Below, piece by piece: positions 18,054 to 26,823 of a stretch of 61,294 bases of DNA. The stretch's first letter is position 1. The number at the start of each line of letters is the position of its first letter. The notes beneath the pieces are model-generated. The model saw nothing but the letters and a program-made list of their open reading frames with translations, was not told the origin of the DNA and ran no database searches. Both the position numbers and the translations under genes were made by a program. Source of the stretch: Ktedonobacterales bacterium (lineage in GTDB: Bacteria > Chloroflexota > Ktedonobacteria > Ktedonobacterales > Ktedonobacteraceae); contig DAIDJF010000031.1 in NCBI GenBank assembly GCA_027451525.1, forward strand, positions 1 through 61,294, written 5' to 3'.

Positions 18054-18596
18054 TTATGCTTTTGTACCGTTTGCTTGATTAATGCGTGTCAATACGCTGG
18101 AAATATCCATATCTTTATGATCGACCATGTACATCAAGATGTAACCAGTCTCAAAGATCGAGGAAATTTCGATACGGAATGCACGCAATTTGAGGCGTGT
18201 GCGAGAAAGAATGTTGCGCACGGGCTTCATCTCCTGGTCCCAAACACCCTCCGCCTGAGCTTCTTGCAAACGTTGGCGGCATCGCTCTACATTCGTCTCT
18301 GTGACATGTCCATGGTTAAAGCTGGCAAGCAGGACCTCATACGGACAATAGTAGGGATAAGACTCCAACAAAGGAACTAGAATGCTCGTCTCGCTGGCTG
18401 TAAATTGTTGCTCCATTACCATATGTGGGAGATTCTGCTCACAAATCAGATAGGATAATGTGCCAATCGCAGCATTTAGCACGAGAACATGCCCGGCGGG
18501 AAGTAATCCCTGCAGAGTGAAATGCAAAATCTCTTCATCATTCTGCGGCATCTGGCTGATTGGCCCCTTGTGCTTCCTTAACGGGACTTTCTGCAT
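18054..18596 (-). CDS. Stand-alone winged-helix (OmpR/PhoB C-terminal-like) protein
   Basis: A 180-residue protein. Residues about 85-170 read like a Trans_reg_C winged helix: a helix ILVPLLESYP, a start of recognition region (YEVLLASFNHG), a paired helix (NVERCRQRLQEA), then RTRLKLRAFRIEISSIFETGYIL, which corresponds to the wing ending in the family's GxGY. No receiver domain is present; residues 1-80 are unassigned. The ATG at 18596 has GAAAGG 8 nt upstream, better than the in-frame GTG at 18605. A pair of 15-bp direct repeats lies directly upstream, up to the ribosome-binding site, and might be its own operator. Function inferred: DNA-binding regulator. Confidence 0.65.
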   Translation of the reverse strand: MQKVPLRKHKGPISQMPQNDEEILHFTLQGLLPAGHVLVLNAAIGTLSYLICEQNLPHMVMEQQFTASETSILVPLLESYPYYCPYEVLLASFNHGHVTETNVERCRQRLQEAQAEGVWDQEMKPVRNILSRTRLKLRAFRIEISSIFETGYILMYMVDHKDMDISSVLTRINQANGTKA

Positions 18597-18610
18597 GCTG
18601 TACACCTTTC

Positions 18611-18644
18611 TTTGCGATGTTCACCCAAATTTGCGATGTTTACC
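18611..18644. repeat. Two 15-bp direct repeats, 19-bp period, upstream of the winged-helix gene
   Basis: TTTGCGATGTTCACC (18611-18625) and TTTGCGATGTTTACC (18630-18644) differ at one base and are spaced 19 bp, about two helical turns. They share CCCAAATTTG with the repeats at 4797-4829, which have the same period. On the minus strand the proximal copy touches the ribosome-binding site, so bound protein could block expression of the gene at 18054-18596. Confidence 0.6.
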
Positions 18645-19256
18645 AAGGCTGTATATTCCCTTACATCTTTAATGCAATTTTGAGTGTAATAACTGGCTGC
18701 TCTACTTGTTATCAAATGAAAAAACTGACAACGTGGTACTATCAAGAACAGTCAGAACGCTACCTGGTGAATTCATCAGGTCACGCATGAAGCATACCCC
18801 CCTACAACATTGCTCCTCATGGCATTGGAATGAACAACTATGGGTACTACTTACACATTACACAACATACAAAGGAAAAGCAAGTAGCATGCAAGCAATG
18901 TGTAAAAGGCTTCATTGTTTTCTAAATAAAACGAGAGCGTTTTACTAAATTGGGAAGTCTCTTATGCTTTCTGCCCATCTCTGCTACAAATATGCCGTGC
19001 GTCTTATTGCTGACCTATAAATATTATAAGACATTGGTATAAGAAATGCCACAGTTTCTTTAGTTATTCTCAGCAAATTTCCTCATTTTCCCCAGGAAGT
19101 TTCTTGGGAGATCGTGTAAATTCCTCTACCGTATACTCACTCTTACCAACTTCAATGGAATGCCACTAGTGAGCGCGGCTGGCTTTGAATGTATTCAGAA
19201 GCAAAGGCATGGAGATAGCGTACACAGAGAGACCTATTTGAAAGGGGGACACGCTT
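18645..19256. other. Non-coding stretch, divergent region before the sigma factor
   Basis: About 610 bp of lower-GC sequence separates the winged-helix gene from the sigma-factor gene. I found no convincing gene, hairpin or strong promoter consensus. It must carry the promoter of the sigma factor and could carry a long 5' leader. Confidence 0.4.
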
Positions 19257-20288
19257 ATGAACACGGTACAGCACATGAGAGTGACAGGCTCATCAAGCAA
19301 GACAGAGCACGAGGGACTACGCATTTATGCAGACCCCGAAGTATTACAAATCAGTGATACGACCCGTTTTTATCGCTATGAGATCGGTCAAGTCGAGATC
19401 CTGACCAGTGATGAGATTACACGACTGGCACAATGTATTGAACGCGGAAAACAGGTGAAGGGGCGCAAACAGCGTGCGCAACGGGGATTGCAGGGGATAC
19501 GCGAGCAACGTGGTAGCGACTATGGGCGCGTGCAAGAAGAGAACAAAGAGCTACAAGCAGCAGATCACGCCCGCCAACAAATGATCGAAGCAAATCTGCG
19601 TCTGGTACTCCATATCGCGCGGAAATATCGTGGCTTTGGCGTTGACCTGATGGATCTTGTACAAGAAGGCAATATGGGACTCATGCATGCCGTTGAAAAG
19701 TTCGACTATAAGAAGGGCTATAAATTTAGCACATACGCTACCTGGTGGATTCGGCAGTACATTACTCGTGCGCTGGCAGAGCAGGCCCATACGATTCGTG
19801 TGCCGCTTTATAAAGTCGAGGAGATCAAACGGCTGGGACGCATCAAACAGCGTTTGCAGAATGGTGATGATCGGGAGCCAACCCTGGAACGGCTGGCAGA
19901 GCAGATGGAGGTCAGCGTTCAACAGGTTATCGAGTTGCTCTCCACCCATCAAGAAACAATTAGCCTGGACATGCCACGCAAAGGAGGTGATGACGAGACC
20001 TCATTGAGCGAGATATTGGAGGATGATCCCCGCTATTCGCCCGAACGGGTCGTGATTACAGAGACGTTAAAAGCGCAGGTACAAGAATTGCTTTGCTATC
20101 TTACGCCGCGCGAAAAAATGGTCCTACAGCTCCGCTATGGATTAGACGGAGGACATGAGCATAGTTTAACGGAGGCAGGTCGGAAGTTGGGGCTGAGTCA
20201 CGAGGCAGTACGCCAGGTGGAGTTCAGGGCATTGCGCAAACTCGACAATCCAAGCCGTAGCCGAAGGTTACAAGATTTTCTGGGATAG
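19257..20288 (+). CDS. RNA polymerase sigma-70 factor (SigA/RpoD-like, short)
   Basis: A 343-residue sigma factor. Region 1.2-like sequence sits near 45-65. Region 2 is well conserved: ANLRLVLHIARKYRG, LMDLVQEGNMGLMHAVEKFD, then FSTYATWWIRQYITRAL. Region 3 spans about 190-260. Region 4 ends with LTPREKMVLQLRYGLDGG and a helix-turn-helix (LSHEAVRQVEFRALRKL). It lacks a long region 1.1. The charged insert between 1.2 and 2 (about 65-105) is unusual. It is more likely an alternative group 2 factor than the housekeeping one, but that cannot be decided from this window. AAAGGGGG lies about 10 nt before the ATG. Confidence 0.93.
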   Translation: MNTVQHMRVTGSSSKTEHEGLRIYADPEVLQISDTTRFYRYEIGQVEILTSDEITRLAQCIERGKQVKGRKQRAQRGLQGIREQRGSDYGRVQEENKELQAADHARQQMIEANLRLVLHIARKYRGFGVDLMDLVQEGNMGLMHAVEKFDYKKGYKFSTYATWWIRQYITRALAEQAHTIRVPLYKVEEIKRLGRIKQRLQNGDDREPTLERLAEQMEVSVQQVIELLSTHQETISLDMPRKGGDDETSLSEILEDDPRYSPERVVITETLKAQVQELLCYLTPREKMVLQLRYGLDGGHEHSLTEAGRKLGLSHEAVRQVEFRALRKLDNPSRSRRLQDFLG

Positions 20289-20335
20289 TCCCCCCAGAGT
20301 AGTAGGAGACATGTGTGAGTCATTACGATGATTCA

Positions 20336-20368
20336 GAACAAGAGACCTCTTAAAGGGTCTCTTTGTTG
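20336..20368 (+). terminator. Hairpin after the sigma-factor gene
   Basis: AACAAGAGACC pairs with GGTCTCTTTGTT around CTCTTAAAG, with a one-base bulge. It lies about 50 bp past the sigma-factor stop and ends in a short T run. Confidence 0.6.
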
Positions 20369-20406
20369 CATTGCGCCCACAAGGCAACCATACAACCACA
20401 TAGGCT

Positions 20407-20446
20407 TGCCCTTCTCTCCAGAGAGAGGGGCAGGTCTGCTTTTTTG
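20407..20446 (+). terminator. Second hairpin with T tract before nudC
   Basis: TGCCCTTCTCT (20407-20417), loop CCAG and AGAGAGGGGCA (20422-20432) form an 11-bp stem with one G-T pair. GGTCTGC and TTTTTT follow. It is the better terminator of the two and isolates nudC from upstream transcription. Confidence 0.7.
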
Positions 20447-20547
20447 TGGCAAGAAACCGATCAAAAGAACGCCCTCTTTGCGCCAGATTGGCGAACATGA
20501 TACGATGAAGGGAGCAATCATGAATCATATCGGGAGCAGAGAGATCA

Positions 20548-21387
20548 ATGAACTCAATTTTCTTACGCGCTTACCCACCAGCACAACCAGCATCCGGCCC
20601 CTCTTACTGGTTGCCCTTCCGCAACGGCGAGGTCATTGTGCAGAGGCAAGAACAAGGCGTGACACTTATTCGCGCCGATGAAACGCTACGCACACAACTT
20701 GGAACATCCGAGTTTTACTATCTGGGCACCCTGGATGGCATACCGTGCGTAACGTGTGAGCTGGATAGTAAACAAGAGTTGCTACCGACATGGTACACAA
20801 GCTCTCTACGTGGACTCTTCGACCTGCTCGAAAATAGTGCCTACACGGTGGCTGCTTATGCAGCGCAAATCATCTACTGGCAGCGCACCAATCGCTATTG
20901 CCCCAGCTGTGGACATGCGATAGAGGCAACACGGGGCACGTGGGGCCACCACTGTCCACGCTGTGGACATACTGGTTATCCACCAGTCTCGCCTGCTATA
21001 CTGGTGCTGATTCATGATGGTGGCGAGCGCGTACTATTAGCGCACAAACCCGGTTGGCCCGCGAAACGCTACAGTTGCATCGCGGGCTTTGTAGAACCCG
21101 GCGAATCGCTAGAAGAGTGCGTGCAACGCGAAGTATACGAGGAAGTTGGCGTCGAGATCACAGCTATTACGTATGTAGGTAGCCAACCCTGGCCCTTTCC
21201 ACATCAGTTGATGGTTGGCTATACAGCACGCTATGTGGGTGGACCTGTGCGCATCGACGCGCAAGAACTGGACGACGCAGCCTGGTTTCAGATCAACAAT
21301 CTGCCAGACCTGCCACCTAAACAGAGCCTGGCTCACTTTCTTATCACCAATTGGGTAGCGACACAGCAGCTATCAAAAGACGATTGA
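20548..21387 (+). CDS. nudC: NAD+/NADH diphosphatase NudC (Nudix hydrolase)
   Basis: This 279-residue Nudix enzyme hydrolyses NAD(H), or NAD caps on RNA, to NMN(H) and AMP. A four-Cys zinc ribbon is present (C118, C121, C136, C139). The full Nudix box is G180-V202 (GFVEPGESLEECV, then REVYEEVGV). The NudC-specific SQPWPFP motif stands at 212-218. Length and order match the family. It starts 100 bp behind a terminator and is followed 47 nt later by the phosphofructokinase, possibly as a two-gene unit. Confidence 0.94.
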   Translation: MNSIFLRAYPPAQPASGPSYWLPFRNGEVIVQRQEQGVTLIRADETLRTQLGTSEFYYLGTLDGIPCVTCELDSKQELLPTWYTSSLRGLFDLLENSAYTVAAYAAQIIYWQRTNRYCPSCGHAIEATRGTWGHHCPRCGHTGYPPVSPAILVLIHDGGERVLLAHKPGWPAKRYSCIAGFVEPGESLEECVQREVYEEVGVEITAITYVGSQPWPFPHQLMVGYTARYVGGPVRIDAQELDDAAWFQINNLPDLPPKQSLAHFLITNWVATQQLSKDD

Positions 21388-21434
21388 GACCATGAAGAGA
21401 CGACTTCACAATCACGAAGGAAGAGGATTGTCTT

Positions 21435-22655
21435 ATGCCAATACAATTTACACAGAAAATACGCTCTTTGGGCGTTCTCACAGGCGGCGGCGATGTGCCA
21501 GGATTGAACGCTGCCATTAAAGCTCTGGTCTATCGAGCGGAACCGATGGGCATCAGCATCACAGGTTTGCGCTCCGGCTGGGAGGGCATCACCTATCTTG
21601 ATCGCTCTCGCCCACGCGAACAACTCTTGTTCCGCTCCGATGACCCGACCACGTGGAGCGATAACTATGTGATGCCGCTCACACGCTTGAATACACGCGA
21701 TATTGACCGTCAAGGCGGCACGATTCTACTATCTACGCGCACAAACCCCGCGCGCGTGCGTGTACGTGATCTACCAGCCCATCTAGCTGTGCGTGGCGAG
21801 GGTCATGATCCCGATGAACGCATCGACCTGACCGACGAAGTGATCGCCAACCTCAACCATCTTGAATTAGACGGTTTGATCGCCATCGGCGGAGACGACA
21901 CCTTAAGCTATGGTGCTGTGCTCGCGGCAAAAGGTGTTCCTGTCTGGGGCATCACGAAAACAATGGACAACGATGTACCAGGAACCGATTACTGCATCGG
22001 CTTCCAAACCGCGATTAGCCGCGCCGCCGAGTTCATTAACCGCATTCGTTCGACGGCAGGTTCGCACAGCGAGACCATTCTGTTTCGCATGTTTGGGCGC
22101 GATGCGGGCTTTACCGCGATGGATACCGCGACCGTTACCTGGGCTGATCGCCTGTTGATCCCCGAAGTGCCCGCCAATATTGACCGTCTGGCAGAACTTA
22201 TCATCCAAGATCGGCAGAACCCACAGCACTACTCGACGGTTGTGCTCTCCGAAGGGGCAAACCTGGGAATGCCCGTCCCTGAAATTGGCGAGGCCGATGC
22301 CTATGGACATCGCAAAAAAGTCAATGTAGCCGAATTTTTGGCCGAACAGCTTACGCGCCGCATTCCTGGCGTGCGCTTCTTGCCCATCGACCTGACGTAT
22401 TTCCTGCGCAGCGGTGAGCCAGAGGTCTACGACAAGTATATGGCAGTCTACTACGCCAATATGGTCATGAGTGCCGTTGAGCGGGGCACACACAGCGTGA
22501 TGGCAGCCTACCGCGACGGGCGTTTCATCTACACCGACATCCCTGGTAAGAACTATCCAGCGCGGCGCGTCAATCCCGCCGACTACCACGAAGAACGCTA
22601 CCGCCCGCGCTTCGAGCGCATTACCGGCCCCTACCTGCCACAACCCAAAGCATAA
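21435..22655 (+). CDS. pfp: 6-phosphofructokinase, probably PPi-dependent
   Basis: A 406-residue phosphofructokinase (PfkA superfamily) that phosphorylates fructose 6-phosphate in glycolysis. The start GVLTGGGDVPGLNA is typical. Two residues that set phosphoryl donor use both point to pyrophosphate: GGDD at 152-155, where ATP enzymes have GGDG, and TKTMDND at 174-180, where the Lys replaces the Gly of ATP enzymes. The sugar-binding segments (MFGRDAGF, SEGAN) are present. A GGAAGAGG box precedes the ATG and a perfect terminator follows. The PPi reaction would be reversible; donor choice is inferred from these two positions. Confidence 0.9.
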   Translation: MPIQFTQKIRSLGVLTGGGDVPGLNAAIKALVYRAEPMGISITGLRSGWEGITYLDRSRPREQLLFRSDDPTTWSDNYVMPLTRLNTRDIDRQGGTILLSTRTNPARVRVRDLPAHLAVRGEGHDPDERIDLTDEVIANLNHLELDGLIAIGGDDTLSYGAVLAAKGVPVWGITKTMDNDVPGTDYCIGFQTAISRAAEFINRIRSTAGSHSETILFRMFGRDAGFTAMDTATVTWADRLLIPEVPANIDRLAELIIQDRQNPQHYSTVVLSEGANLGMPVPEIGEADAYGHRKKVNVAEFLAEQLTRRIPGVRFLPIDLTYFLRSGEPEVYDKYMAVYYANMVMSAVERGTHSVMAAYRDGRFIYTDIPGKNYPARRVNPADYHEERYRPRFERITGPYLPQPKA

Positions 22656-22681
22656 AACCATTCTTTCGTCAAAAATGAAAC

Positions 22682-22719
22682 AAAAGGCATGATGCCCATT
22701 TACGAGCATCATGCCTTTT
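22682..22719 (+). terminator. Perfect 14-bp hairpin terminator after pfp
   Basis: AAAAGGCATGATGC (22682-22695) and GCATCATGCCTTTT (22706-22719) pair perfectly around a 10-nt loop, with the T run in the right arm. Confidence 0.85.
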
Positions 22720-22840
22720 CCGTAAAATGTGCTGTAACTACAAAAGCACGCCGCTTGATTTTTATCCCAACATTGGTTACGCTTATGCTAACTGCTCTCG
22801 TCAATTATTTTACCTATAAGCTCTTGGAGGAGAAGACACT

Positions 22841-24589
22841 ATGACAGTGACACAAGAGACGCACGCTAGCGCGCCTACCGCACAAAGCGAGCGACAATGG
22901 AGCTACACCAGCGGAACCAGTGATGTTCCATTGTTAGGTCTGACTATCGGCGACATGTTTGATCAAACAGCCAACACCTATCCTGACCGCCCCGCCCTGA
23001 TCGCACGTCAGGAGAATGTTCGCCTCAGTTACCGCGAACTACAAGCGCAGGTCAACCAGTGCGCCAGAGGCTTGCTGCATCTGGGCATTCGCAAAGGCGA
23101 GCGCGTCGGCATCTGGTCGCCCAACCGCTCCGAATGGTGCATCACACAGTTCGCAACCAGTAAAATTGGCGCAATCCTCGTCAATATCAATCCATCCTAT
23201 CGCGTGCATGAACTGGAATACGTGCTTAACCAATCGGGGTGTAGCGCACTCGTCATCGCCGCCCAATTTAAAACCTCTGACTACACGGGTATGGTTCAAT
23301 CACTGGCACCTGAACTGGCGACCTGCCAACCGGGCCAACTCAAGGCCGCGAAATTGCCTGCGCTGAAAACAGTCATTCGCCTGAGTTCTGAGCAGGTTCC
23401 GGGCATGTTCTCCTGGAATGCGCTGATGGCGATGGGGGACAATGTTAGCGCGGAGGCATTACAGGCTCGTCAGCGCGAACAGGAATTTGACGATGCCATC
23501 AACATTCAGTACACCAGCGGTACAACAGGCTTCCCGAAGGGCGCGACACTGAGCCATCACAACATTCTGAACAACGGCTATTTTGTAGGCAATCTGCAAA
23601 ATCTCACGCACGAAGATAGCGTCTGTATTCCCGTACCGCTCTATCACTGCTTCGGCATGGTTATGGGCAATCTGGCCTGCATTACGCGCGGCGCGGTAAT
23701 GGTCTATCCTTCCGAGGGTTTTGACCCGCTTGCCGTGCTACAAACAGTACAAGAAGAACGCTGCACCTCGCTCTACGGCGTGCCAACCATGTTTATCGCC
23801 GAACTCGATTATCCCGATTTCGCGAAATTTGACTTGAGCAGCCTGCGCACGGGCGTAATGGCAGGTTCCCCCTGTCCCGTCGAGGTAATGAAAAAGGTCA
23901 ACTCACTGATGAACATGAAAGAGGTCGAAATCTGCTATGGCATGACCGAGACCAGCCCCGTCTCCACGCAGACGCGCATCGATTCGCCGTTCGACAAGCG
24001 CGTCAGCACCGTTGGCGTGATTCACCCGCATCTGGAAGTCAAAATCGTCAATCCCGCCACAGGGCAGATCGTGCCTGTTGGCGAACCGGGCGAACTCTGC
24101 ACACGCGGCTATAGCGTCATGCTTGGCTACTGGAATAATCCAGAAGCAACTGCCCACGCCATCGATCAGGCGCGCTGGATGCACACGGGCGACCTCGCGA
24201 CAATGGATGCCGAAGGATATGTCAATATCGTGGGACGTATCAAGGACATGATTATCCGTGGCGGCGAAAACGTCTATCCGCGCGAGATTGAAGAGTTCCT
24301 CTACACGCATCCCAAAGTCAGCGACGTACAGGTGATCGGTGTGCCGGACGCGAAGTATGGCGAGGAACTGATGGCCTGGATTAAGCTCAAACCGGGCGTT
24401 GAGGCTACGCCCGAAGAGATTCGCGACTTCTGTAAAGGCCAGATCGCGCACTACAAAATACCACGCTACATCAAATTCGTGCAGGAGTTCCCAATGACGG
24501 TTACGGGCAAGATTCAGAAATACCTGATGCGCCAGCAATCTACCGAAGAGCTTGGCCTGCAAAAAGATGCATCAATAAAGACGGCATAA
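22841..24589 (+). CDS. AMP-dependent acyl-CoA synthetase (fatty-acyl-CoA ligase, ACSF2-like)
   Basis: A 582-residue adenylate-forming enzyme that activates a carboxylic acid as acyl-AMP and transfers it to CoA. The P-loop [16 protein letters not shown], the YGMTETSP motif, the [13 protein letters not shown] segment and the hinge [20 protein letters not shown] are all intact. So is the catalytic Lys near the C-terminus (TVTGKIQKY). The overall pattern is closest to medium/long-chain synthetases of the ACSF2/FadD type. GGAGGAG stands before the ATG. It seems to be transcribed alone: a terminator precedes it and a hairpin follows. The exact acid is not known. Confidence 0.92.
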   Translation: MTVTQETHASAPTAQSERQWSYTSGTSDVPLLGLTIGDMFDQTANTYPDRPALIARQENVRLSYRELQAQVNQCARGLLHLGIRKGERVGIWSPNRSEWCITQFATSKIGAILVNINPSYRVHELEYVLNQSGCSALVIAAQFKTSDYTGMVQSLAPELATCQPGQLKAAKLPALKTVIRLSSEQVPGMFSWNALMAMGDNVSAEALQARQREQEFDDAINIQYTSGTTGFPKGATLSHHNILNNGYFVGNLQNLTHEDSVCIPVPLYHCFGMVMGNLACITRGAVMVYPSEGFDPLAVLQTVQEERCTSLYGVPTMFIAELDYPDFAKFDLSSLRTGVMAGSPCPVEVMKKVNSLMNMKEVEICYGMTETSPVSTQTRIDSPFDKRVSTVGVIHPHLEVKIVNPATGQIVPVGEPGELCTRGYSVMLGYWNNPEATAHAIDQARWMHTGDLATMDAEGYVNIVGRIKDMIIRGGENVYPREIEEFLYTHPKVSDVQVIGVPDAKYGEELMAWIKLKPGVEATPEEIRDFCKGQIAHYKIPRYIKFVQEFPMTVTGKIQKYLMRQQSTEELGLQKDASIKTA

Positions 24590-24594
24590 ACAGA

Positions 24595-24653
24595 AAAGTA
24601 AAGGGCAACAGGTGCGGGAAGAGACTTTTACTGCGTCTGTTGTCCCTTACTTT
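24595..24653. terminator. Hairpin between convergent genes, probably bidirectional
   Basis: AAAGTAAAGGGCAACA (24595-24610) pairs with TGTTGTCCCTTACTTT (24638-24653) with small imperfections. It lies between the acyl-CoA synthetase and the DUF4157 gene and overlaps the latter's stop codon. Confidence 0.6.
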
Positions 24654-25156
24654 ATCTTTTGCCCCATCACCTCTGCCTCGTGTTCCAGGTTCTGATCATC
24701 ATTAACGAACGCACCCTTCACCTGCAGCGTTGGTGCTACGCGCCCCTGCTTCTGTTGCACGACGTGCCATGCTTCATGTGGGAGATGCTCTTCCTGCCCT
24801 GGTGCCACGTGAATATCTGTTCCCTGCGCATAGGCCAGCGCAGCTACCTCAGCAGGTTTGGACGAATTATAGTGGACGCGCACATCATCGAGAGAGAGGC
24901 CAGAAAGGGATTCAGCTCCTGATTTCAGGCTCTCAGGTAAGCTTGTAGCATTTTGCATGTTAGGAGATATTTTATCAGATTTTTCCTGTATAGGGGGCGC
25001 GGAAACAGAAATATTAGCAAAAGAATAATCCATTGGAGCAACACTTGCCTGCGAACTGTTAGCAAATGGAGCACCGATATCGCGTGAAGCGGACGCTTCA
25101 GTTGGTCCAAGTGGCTGATGACGCTTTTGCTTATCCAATGAACGAGTAGTATCCAT
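24647..25156 (-). CDS. DUF4157 (eCIS-core/metallopeptidase-like) domain protein
   Basis: A 169-residue protein with a polar N-terminal half and a C-terminal DUF4157 domain. The domain reads SLSGLSLDDVRVHYNSSKP, then AYAQGTDIHVAPGQE, then LPHEAWHVVQQKQGRV with an HExxH zinc motif, then LEHEAEVMGQKI. In other bacteria this domain marks proteins linked to extracellular contractile injection systems or secreted toxins. Here it stands alone, with no toxin domain fused and no injection-system gene nearby. The ATG at 25156 has AGGAAGGAAAA upstream and is preferred to the in-frame ATG at 25186. The HEAWH residues are intact, so protease activity is possible but not shown. Confidence 0.8.
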   Translation of the reverse strand: MDTTRSLDKQKRHQPLGPTEASASRDIGAPFANSSQASVAPMDYSFANISVSAPPIQEKSDKISPNMQNATSLPESLKSGAESLSGLSLDDVRVHYNSSKPAEVAALAYAQGTDIHVAPGQEEHLPHEAWHVVQQKQGRVAPTLQVKGAFVNDDQNLEHEAEVMGQKIK

Positions 25157-25375
25157 GGTGGGATTTTCCTTCCTGATCTTGAGCATCTACAAGGGTATGG
25201 TAACAACCGCATTCTACAAAATCTGTATCCGCCAGAGTAGCATACACAGAAAAGCACTATCTATCCATAGAATACGACAAAAGTATACCATGTTTTGGCC
25301 GCCAGGGGCATACGTAGATAAATGATGATGAACAGAGATAGAATATAGTGTAGTACAACGATGGAAGGAAGGCTC

Positions 25376-25696
25376 ATGGCAGATTTACCCACACATCCCA
25401 CGTTACCAGAATTACAACGGTATGTAGAACAGGTATGCCTGGAACGCGGTTGGACACAGGATAGCCCAGCAGAGAAGTTTATGCTTTTTACCGAAGAGGT
25501 GGGAGAACTGGCGAAGGCGATACGCAAACGGCAGGGACTCTACGAGGAAAAAGCCAAAGAAACGCAGTGGAACTTGCAAGAAGAGTTGGCTGATGTTTTG
25601 AGTTATCTGCTAGACATCGCCAATTATTTTCAAGTAGACCTGGAACAGGCATTTCGTGCGAAAGAACAGATTAACGCGACCAGAACATGGGAATAG
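25376..25696 (+). CDS. MazG-like nucleotide pyrophosphohydrolase
   Basis: A 106-residue all-alpha NTP pyrophosphatase of the MazG/dUTPase superfamily. The metal-binding pattern ExxE...ExxD is clear: FTEEVGELAKAIRK and later LQEELADVLSYLLDIAN. It has one domain, half the length of two-domain MazG. GGAAGGAAGG sits just before the ATG at 25376, so this start is preferred over the ATG 15 nt upstream. It probably removes pyrophosphate from non-canonical nucleotides. It is divergent from the DUF4157 gene; the 219-bp gap must hold both promoters. Confidence 0.85.
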   Translation: MADLPTHPTLPELQRYVEQVCLERGWTQDSPAEKFMLFTEEVGELAKAIRKRQGLYEEKAKETQWNLQEELADVLSYLLDIANYFQVDLEQAFRAKEQINATRTWE

Positions 25697-25906
25697 CGCA
25701 TATATGTTACGCGAAGAGCGAGAGTTGCCTGACTGGCTTTTTGCCAGCGAGCAAGATATAGGGGGCAGCCTGCTCAGGGGCGTGGATACCAAGCTTTTGC
25801 AGGTCAACAGGCAGCGTTTGTACTAACATATTCCCATTATAAGGAACATGTGTTCCATTGTCAAGAGCAAGCACAAGCGGGGGGTCAATAGTGAGATATA
25901 GTTACT

Positions 25907-26269
25907 TTATTCAATATTGAGCTTCACCGCGACGGGCAAAGCGGTGCGCGACCATTCATCAAGCGCGTCGCTACTACGTGGGGTATACTTCTCAAAGAGC
26001 TTCTGACGCGCCACGAGAGCTTCTGCTGAGGTTTCATCAATAACGCGAGCCTCTCCCTGCAATAGCGTCTCGCCGAGACGTACCTGAACCTGTGGGGCAC
26101 GCATAAGATTCTTGACCCAATCTGATTGCTCACGCCCTCCTGCCAGCATATAGAGTGTTGTTCCCTGAAGGGCAAACCAGATTTCAATCGTGTGTGGGCG
26201 ATGGGAGACGCGCCCGCTCGTCGTCAGATAACAGAAATCGTTGTCTATATAAGACTCAAGATCAGGCAT
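25907..26269 (-). CDS. PPOX/F420-type flavin or deazaflavin-binding reductase-like protein
   Basis: A 120-residue split-barrel protein. FCYLTTSGRVSHRPHTIEIWFA, then LYMLAGGREQSDWVKNLMRAPQVQVRLG, is the signature of the deazaflavin (F420)-dependent nitroreductase/PPOX group. These small dimeric proteins bind FMN or F420 and reduce varied substrates. GAAGGG precedes the ATG on the minus strand, and a TATAAT sequence lies 39 bp upstream (26308-26313 on the plus strand). The 210 bp between it and the convergent MazG gene hold only a weak GGAAC/GTTCC hairpin. Confidence 0.82.
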   Translation of the reverse strand: MPDLESYIDNDFCYLTTSGRVSHRPHTIEIWFALQGTTLYMLAGGREQSDWVKNLMRAPQVQVRLGETLLQGEARVIDETSAEALVARQKLFEKYTPRSSDALDEWSRTALPVAVKLNIE

Positions 26270-26403
26270 AATTAGTAAATCCCTTCAAAAAAAATTGGAT
26301 GTATGTCATTATAGTACATCAAAGCTATCTGCCCGAAGGGTTTACGTTGTAAGAGAGCCTTTGCCCACTGTGCGCCAGTGAAGCACGCGAACAGTTTCCA
26401 GAA

Positions 26404-26823
26404 ATGCACCTTCCCTGGGGCATGTTTGGCGAAAACCTCACAGTGGAGGGCTTAAACGATACAACGGCCTTCATTGGAGACCAGTTCCGCGTAGGCTCGG
26501 CCTTGCTCGTAGTCAAGCAGCCGCGCCTGCCATGCTACAAGTTGGGGATCAAATTTCAGCGCGACGATATCCTCAAACGCTTTCTTGACAGCGAACTTAC
26601 AGGCTGCTATTTCGCGATTGTGGAAGAAGGCGAAATAGCAGCAGGAGACACGATCACACTGGTTAATCGAGAGCAACACGATATCTCGATAGCAGACATC
26701 ACGCGGCTCTATGCGCGTAAGGAGAGAAACGCAGAACAGCTGCGACGCATTGTCGCGGTAGAAGCTCTGCCTGAGAACTGGCGTGAATATGCCAACGAGA
26801 AATTACAATTACTTCCTGACTAG
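26404..26823 (+). CDS. MOSC-domain protein (YiiM-like), N-terminally truncated
   Basis: A 139-residue piece of a YiiM-type MOSC protein, a family that uses a conserved Cys to handle molybdenum-cofactor sulfur or detoxify N-hydroxylated bases. PWGMFGENLTVEGL, IGDQFRVGSA and PRLPCYKLGIKF with the conserved Cys are present. Full-length members have about 80 more residues at the start. The frame is open upstream only to a stop at 26350. The decoded residues before the ATG (EQFPEMHLPWGMF) still resemble the family, while those further back do not. No ribosome-binding site precedes the ATG. It is likely a decaying gene or pseudogene. Confidence 0.65.
   Translation: MHLPWGMFGENLTVEGLNDTTAFIGDQFRVGSALLVVKQPRLPCYKLGIKFQRDDILKRFLDSELTGCYFAIVEEGEIAAGDTITLVNREQHDISIADITRLYARKERNAEQLRRIVAVEALPENWREYANEKLQLLPD

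Noticed and set aside
21903..22712. 269-codon open frame on the minus strand opposite the phosphofructokinase gene
   Set aside because: The plus-strand frame is a clear, full-length enzyme. The antisense frame has no recognisable domain and is explained by codon bias.
23903..24562. 219-codon open frame opposite the acyl-CoA synthetase
   Set aside because: Overlaps the most conserved motifs of the real gene and resembles nothing.
24647..25156. Contractile injection system locus
   Set aside because: Only the DUF4157 domain is present; no sheath, tube, baseplate or AAA gene of such a system is in the window.
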